60,000 nt of DNA from Owenia fusiformis (Eukaryota > Annelida > Polychaeta > Sabellida > Oweniidae), in contig CAIIXF020000007.1 in assembly GCA_903813345.2 (NCBI GenBank), positions 33,760,538-33,820,537 of the forward strand, given 5' to 3'. Position 1 is the stretch's first letter. Every line of letters begins with the position of its first letter. This document shows, piece after piece, positions 49,201 through 52,200 of the stretch. Under the pieces are notes generated by a model, which had not been told where the DNA came from, did not search any database, and saw nothing but the letters and a program-made list of their open reading frames with translations. The translations under genes were made by a program, and so were the position numbers.

Positions 49201-52200
49201 TCAAACACCCTGAAGTACTTTACGCAAACAAGCAAATTTAGTCTTGCCTGAACCGGGGATCGAATCCGGGACCTATTGCGTAAGAGGTACCTGTGCGACC
49301 GCTGAGCTGCACGTGTGGACTACCACTACGCTTATACAACATATCATTTGAAAATGAACTATTTTTTTGAAACCACATTACTTTTTGGCCTAGAATTGTC
49401 TGAGAGTCACTTTAAGTATGAAGATTGCTTTAACATATTTTTCTCTGAAATAAAAAATAAATAAAAAGTACTAAATGGAAAAAATCTTCTGGTACAAGAC
49501 TTCTGAATCAGTTCTGTATAAATAAAAGTCAGTGTATGAACTACATTTGCAATCGAAATGAAACTAGCAGCTAGAAGATTTATCAATCCTCAGCAAGTTT
49601 TGAGTGAGTGCATTTATTAGACTCAAGATTGAATCTAGAGTCTATTGCTTTTGCCAGTATTCTTCTTCTTTTTATTATCCCATCGAACAAAGTTCGGAGG
49701 GATATAGGGAACGCCTTCGTTACAGACTAAAACAGGCTCAAAAAGAGAATGTTATAGCTCCTATAGACAAGGCAGCTAACAACATTGGATTCATATGCAA
49801 AAATACTACATCAAGAAAACACATTACATACATTAAAGAAGAAATACAAACCAATACATATGAACAGAATGAAGTACAAGACGAAACATCTATTGTAGAT
49901 GAAATGAAGAGGGCCATTCAAGATATATTCAACATTGCACCAGAAGAGGGAAAAAACGTACTTACGAATATACACCTTAAGTTGAAGATGCACAAAAATC
50001 CTATCAAATGTAGGTACATCATAAGGTCAAAGTTCAATTATAACAGCAGCAAGAAACTAACAAAAATTCTTAAATTAGTACAAAAATGCAATGAAAAATA
50101 CTGTGAAAAGATTAAAAACCTAACTGGAACAAACAGGATGTGGATTTGCCAAAATAACAATGATGTCCTAGAATTTGTTAAAGAAGTAAATATGAGAAAT
50201 GGAGCAAGGAATATTGTGACATTTGACTTTTCGACCCTATATACAAATATAAACCTACAAGATCTGAAACAAAAACTAAAATGGACCATAGAAAAAGCAT
50301 TTAAAGGTGGAAGAAATCAAAAGATTAGTGTAAATGGTGAAAATGTAAAATGGGGAGTATTTCCTACAGGGGTTTTAAAGATATCCATTATGGGTGACCA
50401 AAATTAGCTGAAAGCAATGGATTTGCATGAGTTTTCCCTATGGGAAAATAACATGGGAAATATTGTTTTCCACTTTATCTAAAAGGAATCACTTATTCCT
50501 TTAAAGGGGTTAACTGTGGATCAGAACGCAATATATTTATACAAGAATTAAATTATAAAAACCGGAGTGGAAGGGGTTGAAAATCAGGAAAACATTTCAG
50601 AAAAAACATGTGTCAAAGTCAAAGTCGAAATAATTCTATTATCTCTAGAAGTGTTACCGTAGTAAAAGCTTTAACCCACCGATGTGTAATCACAAGTCTG
50701 CAGACCTGACAACAAACAAGACCAAAGAGGAAAAGTAATAGGGAGAAAGAAGACCAAGAAAGAAGAAACTAAAGAAGACAAGAAAGTAACAACAACAGAA
50801 AAAAGAAGAAGAAACTAAGAAGACAAAGGGTGAAAAAATTATATAGGACATTAATAAAGCTAGAAATGTAAATACTAAAGAAGCACATGGCCTTTACTCG
50901 TTATTTTACGATGGTTTTTGCTGTAACTCGAAAAGTAATGGAGCGATTTTGTTCATATTTGGTATGTGAAAACTTTAAGCATGGCACACTGTCTAACAAC
51001 ACTTTTGGTAGAAAGCGACGATTTTGAAAAACAGCCGCCATTTTAACGCATTTTACTATAACTCGAAAAGTAGTGTAGCGATTTTGTTCATATTTGGTAT
51101 GTGAATACTATAAGCTTGGTATACTGTCTAATGCCACTTTTGGTAGAAAGATGGCCGCCATTTTAATGTATTTTACTATAACTCGAAAAGTAGTGGAGCG
51201 ATTTTGTTCATATTTGGTATGTGAATACTATAAGCATGGTACACCGTCTAATGACACTTTTGGTAGAAGGCAGCCATTTTTCAAAAAGGCCACCATTTTA
51301 ACGTATTTTACTATAACTAGAAAAGTAGTGGAGTGATTTTGTTCATATTTTGGTATGTGAATACTATAAGCATGGCACACTGTCTAATGACACTTTTGGT
51401 AGAAGGTGGCCCTTTTGAAAAATGGCTGCCATTTTTGCCATATACTTTGTTAAAATGCCAGCCATGGCTGTTCGATGGGATTTGCTACGCTTTGGGGTTG
51501 CTGTTGTCTAGTTCTTCTGATGAACACGTTTTCTCAGCAACTGTAAGAGCTTACTCAAACCTACTTCCATGGTTAACTAGGGAATGCACCTGAACAGCTT
51601 GGAAATAAGCAATAAGCATTTTTATCTAGGTCAAATGTCAAGAACTAGGTAAAATCTTGCTTTTTCAACATTCTTCGTCATATATTTGTCAATACACCTC
51701 CTTCATCTTTTTTCACCATGTAACTTAGATTACTTTTTTTGATTACTCTTACCAATTTTGAGATGTTGAGATCCAGAAAGTAGGTCAGAACAAAAAGTTC
51801 TCCAAATTTAATGTGTGAGTTTCATCAGGAATCTAAATCTGCAGAATGAATTTCAATTTGACTTCCAGTTTGGAAGTTATAGCATTTTGAGATCTCAAAC
51901 ATTGCTAATTTTGGTATGTTAAGTCAGTGGAGCCGAAGAGTATGCTAATAGTGTTAGCCTTTTGCCGTCAGAAAGTATTTTGACCTATTTTTGAGATATA
52001 TGGTGTCTGGAAAGTAGGTCAAAACAAAAAGTTTGTGTAAGTTATGAAAGAAGTGTAGATTTTTTCAGGAATCAGAATATGCAGTTTTTATTAATTTTTA
52101 AATTTCAAATGAGGGAAGGAGCACAAAAAGCACATGCACATTGTTTTACAGTAGTTTAAAGCCAAACATCAAAGTCACCTGCCAAAATCTGGAAGCTCAA

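Larger units (their letters stand above)
49676..51515 (+). mobile_element. CATTTT-family element, copy 5, interrupted by a Penelope fragment
   Basis: Head TATCCCATCGAACAAAGTTC and GGAGGGATATAGGGAACGCC at 49676-49715 as in copy 1. The family resumes at 50830 (ATTATATAGGACATTAATAA) and runs through tandem units to the tail GATGGGATTTGCTACGCTTT at 51475. The (TCCG)n part is replaced by 49720-50830. Confidence 0.78.

Noticed and set aside
49245-49330. tRNA gene on the - strand
   Set aside because: A- and B-box-like sequence is present, but acceptor-stem pairing and a clear anticodon arm are lacking and it continues into a SINE body.
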